A DNA stretch of 47,462 bases, taken from NCBI GenBank assembly GCA_963169915.1, contig CAUJEM010000080.1:1-47462 (forward strand), given 5' to 3'. Under the pieces are notes generated by a model that saw only the letters and a program-made list of their open reading frames with translations, made no database searches and was not told where the DNA came from. Source of the DNA: Myxococcota bacterium. Lineage in GTDB: Bacteria > Myxococcota_A > Polyangia > Polyangiales > Polyangiaceae. Of the stretch, positions 7,942 through 15,512 are shown one piece after another; position 1 is the stretch's first letter, and each line of letters starts with the position of its first letter. Position numbers and translations under genes: made by a program.

Positions 7942-8918
7942 GAGCCGGCGCTGCGCTGCTCGGCGCCTGGCTCGCGCTCGGCTGTGACCGCGCGCCGGAG
8001 CCCAGCGCGCCGCCGCCGCCGCCCCCCGCTGCGCTCGCGGCGCCATCCAGCGGCGTTGCCTCCCGGCCCGAGCCCTCGGGCACTGCCGCCGGGTGGAGGC
8101 TGCCCGCCGCGCGCCGGCTCGTGGCCTTGGGAGACGTCCATGGCGATCTCGAGGCCACGCGCGCGGCGCTCCGCCTCGGCGGCGTCATCGACGCGGAGGA
8201 CGACTGGATCGGGGGGGACAGCGTGGTGGTACAGACGGGCGATCAGCTCGACCGCGGCGACGACGAGCGCGAGATCCTCGAGCTGCTCAGCCTGCTCGGG
8301 CGCAGGGCTCGCGAGAAGGGGGGCGCCCTGCACGTGCTCAATGGCAACCACGAGACCATGAACGTGCAGGGAGACTTTCGCTACGTCACGCCAGGGGGGG
8401 CGCGGGACTTCGTGGAGTTCGCTGGGCAGCTCCCGGGGAGCGCGCGCGTGCCGGAGGCGCTGCGTGGCCGCGCGGCCGCGTTCTTCCCCGGGGGGCCCTA
8501 CGCGCGTCGGCTCGCCGAGCGACCGCTCGTCTTGATGGTGGGGACCACCGTCTTCGCCCACGGCGGCGTGCTCCCGGAGCACGTGCGCTACGGCATCGAC
8601 GCCATCAACCGTGAGGCTTCGGCCTGGATGCGGGGGCAGCGCGCGCCCACCGAGCACGTGAGCGGCGAGCAGTCTCCAGTGTGGACCCGGCGCTACTCCG
8701 AGGGCGAGCCCGGGGCGGCGGACTGTCAGACGCTGGCGGAGGCGCTGCGCCTGCTCGGCGCGGAGCGGATGGTGGTCGGGCACACGCCGCAACGCCAGGG
8801 CCCCACCTCGGCCTGTGAGGGCAAGGTGTGGCGCATCGACGTCGGCATGTCTCACCACTATGGCGGCCGACCCGCCGCGCTGATCATCGAGGGCGGCGCG
8901 GTGCGCGCGGTGCCGTGA
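7938..8918 (+). CDS. PPP-family metallophosphatase lipoprotein (Shewanella-like phosphatase type)
   Basis: 326 residues. The signal peptide ends in L-A-L-G-C with lipidated C16, followed by a proline-rich linker (about 20-55). The catalytic domain carries the PPP metal motifs in order: G-D66-V-H68-G, G-D102-Q-L-D-R-G, G-N137-H138-E and V-G-H282-T-P, plus a late M-S-H-H-Y. This arrangement, with G-D-Q-L-D-R-G instead of G-D-Y-V-D-R-G, is that of SLP-type (Shewanella-like) phosphatases. The envelope location implied by the lipobox means the substrate is probably a periplasmic or surface phosphoprotein or other phosphoester. GTG 7938 overlaps the RNase J stop, an odd partner for an exported enzyme. 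Substrate unknown. Confidence 0.9.
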   Translation: MRAGAALLGAWLALGCDRAPEPSAPPPPPPAALAAPSSGVASRPEPSGTAAGWRLPAARRLVALGDVHGDLEATRAALRLGGVIDAEDDWIGGDSVVVQTGDQLDRGDDEREILELLSLLGRRAREKGGALHVLNGNHETMNVQGDFRYVTPGGARDFVEFAGQLPGSARVPEALRGRAAAFFPGGPYARRLAERPLVLMVGTTVFAHGGVLPEHVRYGIDAINREASAWMRGQRAPTEHVSGEQSPVWTRRYSEGEPGAADCQTLAEALRLLGAERMVVGHTPQRQGPTSACEGKVWRIDVGMSHHYGGRPAALIIEGGAVRAVP

Positions 8919-8943
8919 GCGGGGGGAGGCCGAGCGCGCGGAC

Positions 8944-8961
8944 CCGCGGCGCGCGCCGCGG
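8944..8961. terminator. GC-only palindrome between convergent genes
   Basis: A perfect 18-bp palindrome (9-bp arms CCGCGGCGC / GCGCCGCGG) lies between the convergent phosphatase and thiolase genes. It could form a strong hairpin in either transcript. There is no T-tract, so intrinsic termination is uncertain. Confidence 0.35.
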
Positions 8962-9007
8962 CGTGTTGGGGGTGAGGCCGCTCCGGCGCGACGACGGGCG
9001 CGGCGCG

Positions 9008-10210
9008 CTACGCGCGCTCGAAGAGCGTAGAGATGCCCTGCCCGACGCCGATGCAGAGGCTAGCGAGCCCGTAGCGCGCCTTGGGGGTCGCGCGCAGGGC
9101 GTGCAGCAGGGTGACGACGATGCGCGCGCCGGAGCAGCCGATGGGGTGCCCCAGCGCGATGGCGCCGCCGCGCACGTTCACGCGCTGGGGGTCCAGCTCC
9201 AGCGTGCGCAGGCACGCCAGGGACTGTGCAGCGAAGGCCTCGTTCAGCTCCACCAAGTCCAGGTGTGAGGTGCGCAGGCTCATGCGCGCGAGCAGCTTCT
9301 TCGTGGCGGGGATGGGGCCCTCCCCCATGGTGTTCGGATCCACGCCGGCCGTGGCGGAGCCGACCCAGCGCAGGGCAGGGCTGAGCTTCAGCTCGCCCAC
9401 CAGGCGCTCGCTCACGAGCAGCACCGCGGCCGCGCCGTCGTTGATGGGGGAGGAGTTGCCGGCGGTGACGCTGCCGCCCTCGCGAAACACCGGGCGGAGC
9501 TGCGCCAGCCGCTCGAGCGTGGTGTCCGCGCGCGGGCACTCGTCCTGCTCGAGGCGCGTGGCGGCTCCCTTCTTGCCCGGCAGCTCCACGGCGACTAGCT
9601 CGTCGTGAAACAGCCCTGCGCTGGCCGCGGCCACGGCGCGACGGTGGGACTCGAACGCGAAGGCGTCTTGATCGTGCCGGCTGATGCCGTACTTCTTCGC
9701 GACGTTCTCCGCGGTCTCGCCCATGCTGAGGAGGCCGAAGCGCTGCTCCAGGATGGGGTTCGGGTAGCGCCAGCCGAGCGAGGTGTCATAGAGCGGCGGC
9801 GGCGTGCGGCTGAAGGGCTCCTCGGCCTTGGGGAGGCTGTAGGGCGCGCGCGTCATGCTCTCCACGCCGCCAGCGATGGCCACGTCGCACTCGCCGAGGG
9901 CGATCATCCTGGCGGCGTCGTTGATGGCCTCCAGCCCGGAGCCGCAGAGGCGGTTGACGGTGACGCCCGGCACCTCGTACGGCAGCCCGGCGATGAGCAG
10001 CGCCATGCGCGCGACGTTGCGGTTGTCTTCCCCGGCCTGGTTCGTGGCGCCGTACACCACCTGCTCGAGCCGCTCGGCGAGCTGGGGGTGACGCTCGCAG
10101 AGCGCGCGCAGCGGCAAGGCCGCGAGGTCGTCCGTGCGCACGCCGCTCAGGCCGCCGCGGAAGCGGCCGATGGGGGTGCGCAGGCCGTCGAGGACGTAGA
10201 CTCCGTTCAT
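9008..10210 (-). CDS. Acetyl-CoA C-acyltransferase (thiolase)
   Basis: 400 residues, standard length for a tetrameric thiolase. The acyl-accepting nucleophile is C89 in N-R-L-C-G-S-G, and the second-half catalytic residues are H355 in A-L-G-H-P and C386 in L-C-I-G-V-G-Q-G. It catalyses thiolytic cleavage of 3-ketoacyl-CoA (or the reverse condensation). The N-terminus (Y-V-L-D-G-L-R-T-P-I-G-R-F-R-G) most resembles 3-oxoadipyl-CoA/PaaJ-PcaF-like thiolases, but substrate class cannot be fixed from sequence. ATG 10210 has TAACCT 8 nt upstream and no Shine-Dalgarno sequence. The next gene on the same strand upstream, separated by 60 bp, is a 3-hydroxyacyl-CoA dehydrogenase, the preceding beta-oxidation step. 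Confidence 0.94.
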   Translation of the reverse strand: MNGVYVLDGLRTPIGRFRGGLSGVRTDDLAALPLRALCERHPQLAERLEQVVYGATNQAGEDNRNVARMALLIAGLPYEVPGVTVNRLCGSGLEAINDAARMIALGECDVAIAGGVESMTRAPYSLPKAEEPFSRTPPPLYDTSLGWRYPNPILEQRFGLLSMGETAENVAKKYGISRHDQDAFAFESHRRAVAAASAGLFHDELVAVELPGKKGAATRLEQDECPRADTTLERLAQLRPVFREGGSVTAGNSSPINDGAAAVLLVSERLVGELKLSPALRWVGSATAGVDPNTMGEGPIPATKKLLARMSLRTSHLDLVELNEAFAAQSLACLRTLELDPQRVNVRGGAIALGHPIGCSGARIVVTLLHALRATPKARYGLASLCIGVGQGISTLFERA

Positions 10211-10218
10211 GCGGCGTC

Positions 10219-10246
10219 AGGTTAGCCAGCCGAGCCCCTGGCGCAA
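10219..10246 (-). promoter_or_regulatory. Thiolase promoter
   Basis: On the minus strand TTGCGC (plus 10241-10246) and TAACCT (plus 10219-10224) are separated by 16 bp. TAACCT ends 8 nt before the ATG at 10210, so the 5' untranslated region would be only about two bases. It suggests the thiolase can be transcribed independently of the dehydrogenase. Confidence 0.45.
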
Positions 10247-10270
10247 TCGACCGCGCGAGGCCGCGCCCGT

Positions 10271-11146
10271 TCAGCCTATGGAGCGCGGCTGCCCGCTCGA
10301 CCAGTCGTAGAAGCCCCGGCCGCTCTTTTTTCCCAGCCGCCCGGCGCGCACCAGCTGACGCAGCAAGGCTGGTGGGCGAAATGGCTCGCCCAGCTCTCGA
10401 TGCAGGTGCTCCAAGATGGCGAGCCGCACGTCGAGCCCGACGAGATCCGTCAGCTTGAGCGGCCCCATCGGGTGCCGGTAGCCGAGCTCCATGGCGCGAT
10501 CGATGTCCTCCGCGCTGGCGACGCCCTGCTCGAGCATGCGGATGGCCTCCGCGCCGAGCGCCACCCCGAGCCGGCTGCTGGCGAAGCCAGGAAAGTCTCG
10601 CACCACGATGGGCTCCTTGCCGAGCCGTTGGGCGAAGCCGAGCGCGCGCTCCACCGCGTCCTCGCTCGTGCCGACGCCGCGCACGATCTCGAGCAGCGGC
10701 ATGACGGGCGGCGGGTTGAAGAAGTGCAGGCCCAGCGTGCGCGCTGGCGCGCCCAGGCGCTGGCCGAGCTCCGTGACCGAGAGGCTGGAGGTGTTGGAGG
10801 CGAGCAGCGCCTCGCTGGGCACGAGCCTCAGGACCTGGCTCAGCAGCGACACCTTGAGCTCCATCACCTCGGGCGCCGCCTCGATGACGAGCTCTGCGCC
10901 GGCGCAGGCCTCGTCGAGCTCCGCCGCGGGGCGGAGCCGCTCGAGCGCGGCATGCTGCTCGGCGGCGGGCAGCTTGCCCTTCTCCACCAGCCGGGCGAGC
11001 TGCCCCTGGATGCTGGCGTGCGCCTGCGTGAGCTGCTCCGCGCTAGGATCGTAGAGCCGGAGCTCGAGCCCCGCTTGGGCGCAGAGCTGCGCGATGCCGC
11101 GGCCCATGGTGCCGGCGCCCAGCACCGCGACGCGCTGGAAGCTCAC
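10271..11146 (-). CDS. 3-hydroxyacyl-CoA dehydrogenase
   Basis: 291 residues. The N-terminal Rossmann domain has G-A-G-T-M-G at 10-15 for NAD binding. The catalytic His-Glu pair is H141 (L-G-L-H-F-F-N-P) and E153, twelve residues apart as in the mammalian enzyme, with the S-N-T-S-S substrate-site segment near 117-121. The helical C-terminal dimerisation domain is present up to G-K-K-S-G-R-G-F-Y-D. It oxidises L-3-hydroxyacyl-CoA (or 3-hydroxybutyryl-CoA) to the keto form; the product is the substrate of the adjacent thiolase. GTG 11146 overlaps the stop of the upstream membrane-protein gene in GTGA, so translation is probably coupled to it. Confidence 0.94.
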   Translation of the reverse strand: MSFQRVAVLGAGTMGRGIAQLCAQAGLELRLYDPSAEQLTQAHASIQGQLARLVEKGKLPAAEQHAALERLRPAAELDEACAGAELVIEAAPEVMELKVSLLSQVLRLVPSEALLASNTSSLSVTELGQRLGAPARTLGLHFFNPPPVMPLLEIVRGVGTSEDAVERALGFAQRLGKEPIVVRDFPGFASSRLGVALGAEAIRMLEQGVASAEDIDRAMELGYRHPMGPLKLTDLVGLDVRLAILEHLHRELGEPFRPPALLRQLVRAGRLGKKSGRGFYDWSSGQPRSIG

Positions 11147-11853
11147 CCGGCCTCCGTCGGCGCTGCGCCGTCCGTGGCCTGCCCGCAGCTCACGCACTGG
11201 CTGGGCAGCTTGCCCTTCAGGTACACCTCGCCGCAGTTGAGGCAGAAGCGCGCGTCCTGCTCGAAGGCGATGGGGCGCTGGGTGGCCGCGCAGGGCTTGC
11301 CGGCCACCTGGACGCCCACCACCTCGTGCTGCGGTACTGCGCCGTCCTGGGGCGTCCCGAGACGGCGCCGCTCCTCCTCGCTCAGCTGGACGACCTGGGG
11401 GACGCGCCGCGTCGCCTCCGCGAGCACCCTCGCTGCGGCGAGGGCGTGCGCGTCCAGCGGTAGCGATAAGCTGAGCTGCCCCTTGCCTCCGAGGAGCAGG
11501 AGCCCCTGAGTGAGCTTCACGCTCTCCAGCTCGCACCAGGCGAGCCGCGTCAGCTCCGACCCACGCTCGATGCCCACGCCCGCGTCACCGACGCGCACGG
11601 GGTGCGCCGTGGTGCCGCCCAGCCAGAGCACCGCGGCCAGCAGGAGCGCGCCCGCGAGCACGAGCCACTGACCGTAGGGCTTGGGCTCGACGAGCAGCCA
11701 CTGCGCGTAGACGCCGGCGCCGAGCACGGCCGAGCCGACGGCGCCGAGGCCCAGCACGAGCCGGGACTGCCGGGTGGGCTGGGGGAGGTAGCGGCGCTCC
11801 CGACGCGCGCGCGGCGACCGCTTCTTGAGGCTGTGAGCCGGAGAGCTGCTCAT
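11143..11853 (-). CDS. Two-TM membrane protein with C-terminal zinc ribbon
   Basis: 236 residues. A basic N-terminus (many Arg/Lys in 10-32) leads into two hydrophobic helices at about 31-52 and 62-82 connected by a short loop. A soluble domain of PH-like beta composition follows, and the C-terminus carries a zinc ribbon: C-L-N-C-G and C-V-S-C-G separated by about 15 residues. The orientation implied by the basic N-terminus places both termini in the cytoplasm. It is the first gene of a set with the dehydrogenase (4-bp overlap) and probably the thiolase. An upstream TAGAAC box lies 9 nt before the ATG. No known function; a structural link to acyl-CoA metabolism is only suggested by the overlap. 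Confidence 0.75.
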   Translation of the reverse strand: MSSSPAHSLKKRSPRARRERRYLPQPTRQSRLVLGLGAVGSAVLGAGVYAQWLLVEPKPYGQWLVLAGALLLAAVLWLGGTTAHPVRVGDAGVGIERGSELTRLAWCELESVKLTQGLLLLGGKGQLSLSLPLDAHALAAARVLAEATRRVPQVVQLSEEERRRLGTPQDGAVPQHEVVGVQVAGKPCAATQRPIAFEQDARFCLNCGEVYLKGKLPSQCVSCGQATDGAAPTEAG

Positions 11854-11925
11854 GGGGCCGGGGTTCTAGCTCGTGAGGCCAGCCGGGCGCCAGCCGGGCT
11901 GCTCGTCGAGCGCCTGGGCTCAGGC

Positions 11926-11931
11926 TACACT
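11926..11931 (+). promoter_or_regulatory. -10-like box TACACT, exact leaderless spacing
   Basis: TACACT ends exactly 6 nt before ATG 11938, so the predicted +1 coincides with the A of the start codon. No Shine-Dalgarno sequence is present. Confidence 0.4.
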
Positions 11932-11937
11932 CACGCC

Positions 11938-12687
11938 ATGGCGTCGACGCGAAGGGTCTTGGGTGTGGTGGTGGCGGTCGCTCTGGCGTGGGGGTGCGGC
12001 GGGGAGTTTTCTACGGAGGGGAGCGGGGGAGTGAGCGGGAGTGCGGGGACGAGCGGGAGCGGGGGGACGAGCGGGAGCGGGGGCGTGAGCGGGAGCGGGG
12101 GCGTGAGCGGGAGTGGGGGCGGGAGCGGGAGTGGGGGCGGGAGCGGGAGTGGGGGCGGGAGCGGGAGTGGGGGCGTGAGCGGGAGCGGGGGCGTGAGCGG
12201 GAGCGGGGGCGGGAGCTGCGGGCCGGAGGCGCGGGCTTGCGCGCAACCTAAGGACTGCGTGTTGACGACCAGAAGCTGCTGTGTGTGCGGTATGCCAGAG
12301 CTGCCTGACGTTCAGGCCGTGAACGTCAAGTATGAGCCGGAGTGCGGCTGCCAGGGCCCCGCTTGCGGTTGCCCTACGGCCGTCAACCCTAACCTCGCGG
12401 CGACCTGCAACGCTGAACGGTGCCAGGAGTTCGACGTGCGCCTCGAGGCCACCATGGCCGCCTGTGAGTCCGACGTGGACTGCAGGCTACGAGTGGGCGC
12501 GGGCTGCTGCGAGAGTTGCGGGGGAAGTGAGTGGGAGCTCATCGCGCTCGGGATCAACGGGGAGCGGGCGCTCCAGGCGGCGGTCTGTGGCTCGTCGGGC
12601 CCGATGTGCCCCGACTGCGTGCCCAGCTATCCTCCAGGCAAGGTGGCGCGCTGCGTGAAGAGCCGCTGTCAGGTGGTCGACCGCTGA
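11938..12687 (+). CDS. Cys-rich lipoprotein with Gly-Ser repeat linker
   Basis: 249 residues. The lipoprotein signal ends A-W-G-C with lipidated C20. Residues about 28-93 are an almost pure Gly/Ser repeat built on six-residue units (S-G-S-G-G-V/G/T), encoded by an 18-bp near-perfect tandem repeat. The remaining about 155 residues contain more than twenty cysteines in C-C-x-C-G, C-x-C-x4-C-x-C and C-C-x2-C contexts, as expected for a disulfide-knotted extracellular domain. The predicted message is leaderless (TACACT 6 nt upstream of the ATG). Surface or outer-membrane display with the repeat as a flexible stalk is the likely architecture. No enzymatic motif; function unknown. Confidence 0.82.
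   Translation: MASTRRVLGVVVAVALAWGCGGEFSTEGSGGVSGSAGTSGSGGTSGSGGVSGSGGVSGSGGGSGSGGGSGSGGGSGSGGVSGSGGVSGSGGGSCGPEARACAQPKDCVLTTRSCCVCGMPELPDVQAVNVKYEPECGCQGPACGCPTAVNPNLAATCNAERCQEFDVRLEATMAACESDVDCRLRVGAGCCESCGGSEWELIALGINGERALQAAVCGSSGPMCPDCVPSYPPGKVARCVKSRCQVVDR
12021..12216 (+). repeat. 18-bp GC-rich tandem repeat inside the lipoprotein gene
   Basis: About eleven consecutive imperfect 18-bp units of the form GGGAGCGGGGGCGTGAGC, each encoding a Gly/Ser hexapeptide. Variation is mostly at three positions (C/T in GAGC/GAGT, and GCG/GTG/ACG in the last third). Because the unit is a multiple of three, copy-number change keeps the reading frame. Confidence 0.85.
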
Positions 12688-12700
12688 CGCGCGCCCGCTG

Positions 12701-12705
12701 GGAGG
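12701..12705 (+). promoter_or_regulatory. Shine-Dalgarno GGAGG
   Basis: GGAGG lies 7 nt before GTG 12713 and supports that start over the in-frame GTG at 12755, which has only a GAGAGAGG stretch before it. Confidence 0.5.
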
Positions 12706-12712
12706 TGCGTCA

Positions 12713-14083
12713 GTGCGCCACGGCGATGCCCGGGGCGGCGTGGTAGAGAGAGGCGTGGGTCTGCGCCGCCTCCTCGCCGTGCTGCCGCTGCTCACGCTGG
12801 CCGTCGTGGGGTTCGCGCTGCTCGGGCTCGGGCGCGCGAGGCCTTATCTCGTGCTGCGGGTCCATGGCGGCGCCGTGCCCGCGCCGGGGGCGCTGTCGCT
12901 GCGGCTGGTGGTCACGCAGCGACAGTACGACGTGGAGCGACCGGCGCCGGGGCCGCTGAGGGTGACGCTAATGCGCGGAGAGCAGCCCGTGCGCTGGGAA
13001 GGTGAGGCGGACGAGACGGGCCGCGCGCTGCTGCAGCTCCCACAGGGGCCGAGCGGGCAGGGGCCGCTCGAGCTGCGCGTGCAGCGTGGGGAGGGGGTGC
13101 TCGCGGCGGGGGAGCTGAAGCTCCCGCGGGAGCAGTGGCTCCGCGCGGCACGGCGAGGCGGCGGGTGGCTCACGGGGACGACGCAGGGGAGCTTCACGTG
13201 GCAGGTCGCGCCACGGAGGGGCACGCTCGCGGTGGGCATCGAGGAGGAGCTGCTCGTCGTGCTGGGGCGAGGGGTAGAGCCGGGCGCGGGCGCGCTGGTC
13301 ACCGCGCAGGGCGAGGGCTTCGCGGTGCCGAGCGGCAGCGTCAGCGCCGACGCGGGGGGTCGGCTCCGCCTCCGCGTCACTCCGCTGGAGCCGAACGCGG
13401 CGCTGCGGCTCACCGCGCGGAGCCCCGAGGGCGTCGAAGGCCAGTGGTACGCGATGCCCAGGGTGGTGAGCGGGGGCATGGAGCTGAGAGAGCTCGCGCC
13501 CGATCGCTTGGCGGTGTGGTCGCCCTTCCCGCGCGAGGAGGCCTACGTGGCCATCCTCGACGAGCAGCAGGTCTGGGACTTCGCGGTGGTGGAGTTGCAC
13601 GCCGACGCGCGCGGCGGCGCCAGCGCCGAGCTGCCGCGGCCACGCCTCGAGCAGCCCACGTGGGGAGTCGTGTCGCTCGAGCCGGAGCTCGACGCCGCGA
13701 GCACCATCGGCTGGCCGCTGGACGGGCAGGGGAGCGGAGCGGCACGGCACCACCCCGAGCCCGCTCGCTCGCTGGTGATCCCCGAGCAGCTCCTGCTCGA
13801 CGGCGCCCCTGCGGCCTTCCAGGCGGACGCCCAGCGCCGCAGGCTGGCGCGCTGGGTCGCTGGCGGCTTCACGCTGGGCGCCGCGCTGCTCGCCCTGGCG
13901 CTCACGGCGCTCGAGCTGCGGCGCTCGGAGGCCGCGCTCGCGCAGCACCTCGCCGCGCGCCTGCCGGAGCGCTCCGCGCAGCGTCAGGTGCGGGGTCGCG
14001 CGCAGGCGGCGCTCCATGCGTTGCTCGCCCTCGCGCTCATCCTGCTAGGCTTCGCGCTCGTTGGTCTCCTGACCTTGCTCTGA
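12713..14083 (+). CDS. Large membrane-anchored protein of unknown function
   Basis: 456 residues from GTG 12713 (GTG 12755 would remove 14). One N-terminal hydrophobic helix (about residues 21-42), a large beta-rich extracytoplasmic domain to about residue 375, then two C-terminal hydrophobic helices (about 383-405 and 431-455) separated by a basic Arg-rich cytoplasmic loop. The central domain shows repeated 'L-R-V/L-x-V-x-R-G-E' strands reminiscent of Ig-like or alpha-2-macroglobulin MG-type domains, but I do not recognise a family. It starts 25 bp after the Cys-rich lipoprotein and is probably co-transcribed with it, suggesting a joint envelope role. Function unknown. Confidence 0.75.
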   Translation: MRHGDARGGVVERGVGLRRLLAVLPLLTLAVVGFALLGLGRARPYLVLRVHGGAVPAPGALSLRLVVTQRQYDVERPAPGPLRVTLMRGEQPVRWEGEADETGRALLQLPQGPSGQGPLELRVQRGEGVLAAGELKLPREQWLRAARRGGGWLTGTTQGSFTWQVAPRRGTLAVGIEEELLVVLGRGVEPGAGALVTAQGEGFAVPSGSVSADAGGRLRLRVTPLEPNAALRLTARSPEGVEGQWYAMPRVVSGGMELRELAPDRLAVWSPFPREEAYVAILDEQQVWDFAVVELHADARGGASAELPRPRLEQPTWGVVSLEPELDAASTIGWPLDGQGSGAARHHPEPARSLVIPEQLLLDGAPAAFQADAQRRRLARWVAGGFTLGAALLALALTALELRRSEAALAQHLAARLPERSAQRQVRGRAQAALHALLALALILLGFALVGLLTLL

Positions 14084-14101
14084 GCAGCCGCCGTCGGTAC
14101 G

Positions 14102-14107
14102 AGGAGG
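14102..14107 (+). promoter_or_regulatory. Shine-Dalgarno AGGAGG for nhaA
   Basis: Full AGGAGG with 7-nt spacing to ATG 14115, one of the few strong ribosome binding sites in the window. Confidence 0.6.
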
Positions 14108-14114
14108 ATCGTCC

Positions 14115-15509
14115 ATGTCCGAGCCCCTGCTCCCCCCCGAGGCCTCCGTGCGCGCGGTCGCGCTGCGTCGGCGCTTGGCGAGCCCCATCTCGCGCTTCCT
14201 CGCCATCGAGGCGTCGAGCGGCGTGCTCCTGCTCCTCATGGCGGCCGTGGCGCTGCTCTGGGCCAATGGCGCGGCGGCCGAGAGCTACCACGCGCTCTGG
14301 CACGCGCCCGTGGGGGTGCAGCTCGGCCCGTGGCGCTTCGAGCGTGATCTGCACTTTCTCGTCAACGAAGTGTTGATGGTCATCTTCTTCTTCGTGGTCG
14401 GGCTCGAGATCCGCCGGGAGATGCACGGCGGGGAGCTGAGCGAGCTGCGGCGCGCGGCGCTGCCCGCCATCGCGGCGGTCGGCGGGATGCTGGCGCCGGC
14501 GGCCATCTACCTGATGTTCAACCCGCGCTCTCCGCAGCATGAGGGCTGGGGCGTGCCCATGGCCACGGACATCGCCTTCGCGGTCGGCGTGCTAGCGCTC
14601 GCTGGGCGGCGCGTGCCCGCGGCGCTGCGTGTCCTGCTCCTGGCCTTGGCGGTCATCGACGACATCGGCGCCATCGTGGTCATCGCGCTCTTCTACAGCG
14701 CTGGAGTAGAGTGGTGGGCGCTGGGGGCCGCGGCGCTGGCGGTGCTGAGCGTGCTCGTCCTGCAGCGCTTCGGAGTACGTCGAGCGCTCGGCTACGTCCC
14801 CTCGGGGGTCGCGCTCTGGGCGGCGCTCCTGGCCGCGGGCATCCACCCTTCTCTCAGCGGGGTGCTGCTCGGCCTGCTCACCCCTGCGGCGGCGGGCTTC
14901 GGCGCGGCGCGCTTCGTGGAGACGGCCAGTCATCAGCTCGAGGCCGTGCGCACGCAGCTCGCCGAAGGCCAGGACGAGCGCGGGCTCCTCCCGCCGCTCG
15001 CGAGGGTGGCGGAGGCGCGCCGGGAGGCGCTGCCGCCGGTCATCACGCTGGAGCACCTGCTCCACCCTTGGGTCGCCTACGGCATCATGCCGCTGTTCGC
15101 GCTGGTCAACGCCGGCGTCACCTTCGGGGAGGTCCAGCTCGGCGGCGCCGGCACCACGGTGGCGCTGGGGGTGGCGCTGGGGCTGGTGCTGGGCAAGCCG
15201 CTCGGGGTGTTTCTCGCGTGCTTCGCCGCGGTCAAGCTCGGCCTCTGTCGGCTCCCCACGGCGGTGGGCTGGCGCGGGGTACTCCTGGTCGGGCTCATCG
15301 CGGGGGTGGGCTTCACCATGGCGCTGTTCGTGGCGCAGCTCGCGTTCTCGGACGCGGCGCTGCTCGGCACCGCCAAGCTCGCCATCTTGGTGGGATCCGC
15401 CGTGGCGGGGTTCAGCGGTGTGCTGTACGGGCACCTGGTCATGCCGCCGCTCTCCGAGCTCGGGGCCAGCATCACCCCCGAGCTCGCGGAGAGCTCCACC
15501 GAGCACTGA
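14115..15509 (+). CDS. nhaA: Na+/H+ antiporter NhaA
   Basis: 464 residues, twelve expected transmembrane helices. The functional aspartates are present: D152 in A-T-D-I-A-F-A and the D182-D183 pair in V-I-D-D-I-G-A-I, matching E. coli D133 and D163-D164 with a constant offset of 19. The characteristic F-F-F-V-V-G-L-E-I-R-R-E motif follows the second helix. It exchanges cytoplasmic sodium for two protons, aiding salt and alkaline pH tolerance. The family is usually about 390 residues; the extra length lies mainly in a central hydrophilic loop (about 275-305) and the tail. Convergent with the GST-like gene, three bases apart. Confidence 0.96.
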   Translation: MSEPLLPPEASVRAVALRRRLASPISRFLAIEASSGVLLLLMAAVALLWANGAAAESYHALWHAPVGVQLGPWRFERDLHFLVNEVLMVIFFFVVGLEIRREMHGGELSELRRAALPAIAAVGGMLAPAAIYLMFNPRSPQHEGWGVPMATDIAFAVGVLALAGRRVPAALRVLLLALAVIDDIGAIVVIALFYSAGVEWWALGAAALAVLSVLVLQRFGVRRALGYVPSGVALWAALLAAGIHPSLSGVLLGLLTPAAAGFGAARFVETASHQLEAVRTQLAEGQDERGLLPPLARVAEARREALPPVITLEHLLHPWVAYGIMPLFALVNAGVTFGEVQLGGAGTTVALGVALGLVLGKPLGVFLACFAAVKLGLCRLPTAVGWRGVLLVGLIAGVGFTMALFVAQLAFSDAALLGTAKLAILVGSAVAGFSGVLYGHLVMPPLSELGASITPELAESSTEH

Positions 15510-15512
15510 GGC

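Noticed and set aside
6217..8046. Minus-strand extension of the lipoprotein frame across RNase J
   Set aside because: The lipoprotein signal peptide begins at 6216; the upstream part is the complement of RNase J with biased Arg/His/Leu composition.
10400..11509. 369-codon plus-strand frame
   Set aside because: Antisense to the 3-hydroxyacyl-CoA dehydrogenase and the zinc-ribbon protein; no recognisable motif.
12021..12216. CRISPR array
   Set aside because: Units are contiguous 18-bp repeats without unique spacers and lie in frame inside a coding sequence.
11920..12246. Minus-strand Pro/Ala/His repeat protein
   Set aside because: It is only the complement of the Gly-Ser repeat; no start context or flanking domain.
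13135..14376. Plus-strand frame overlapping the membrane-anchored protein and nhaA
   Set aside because: Out-of-frame shadow made of Arg/Ala/Gly repeats; it covers parts of two real genes.
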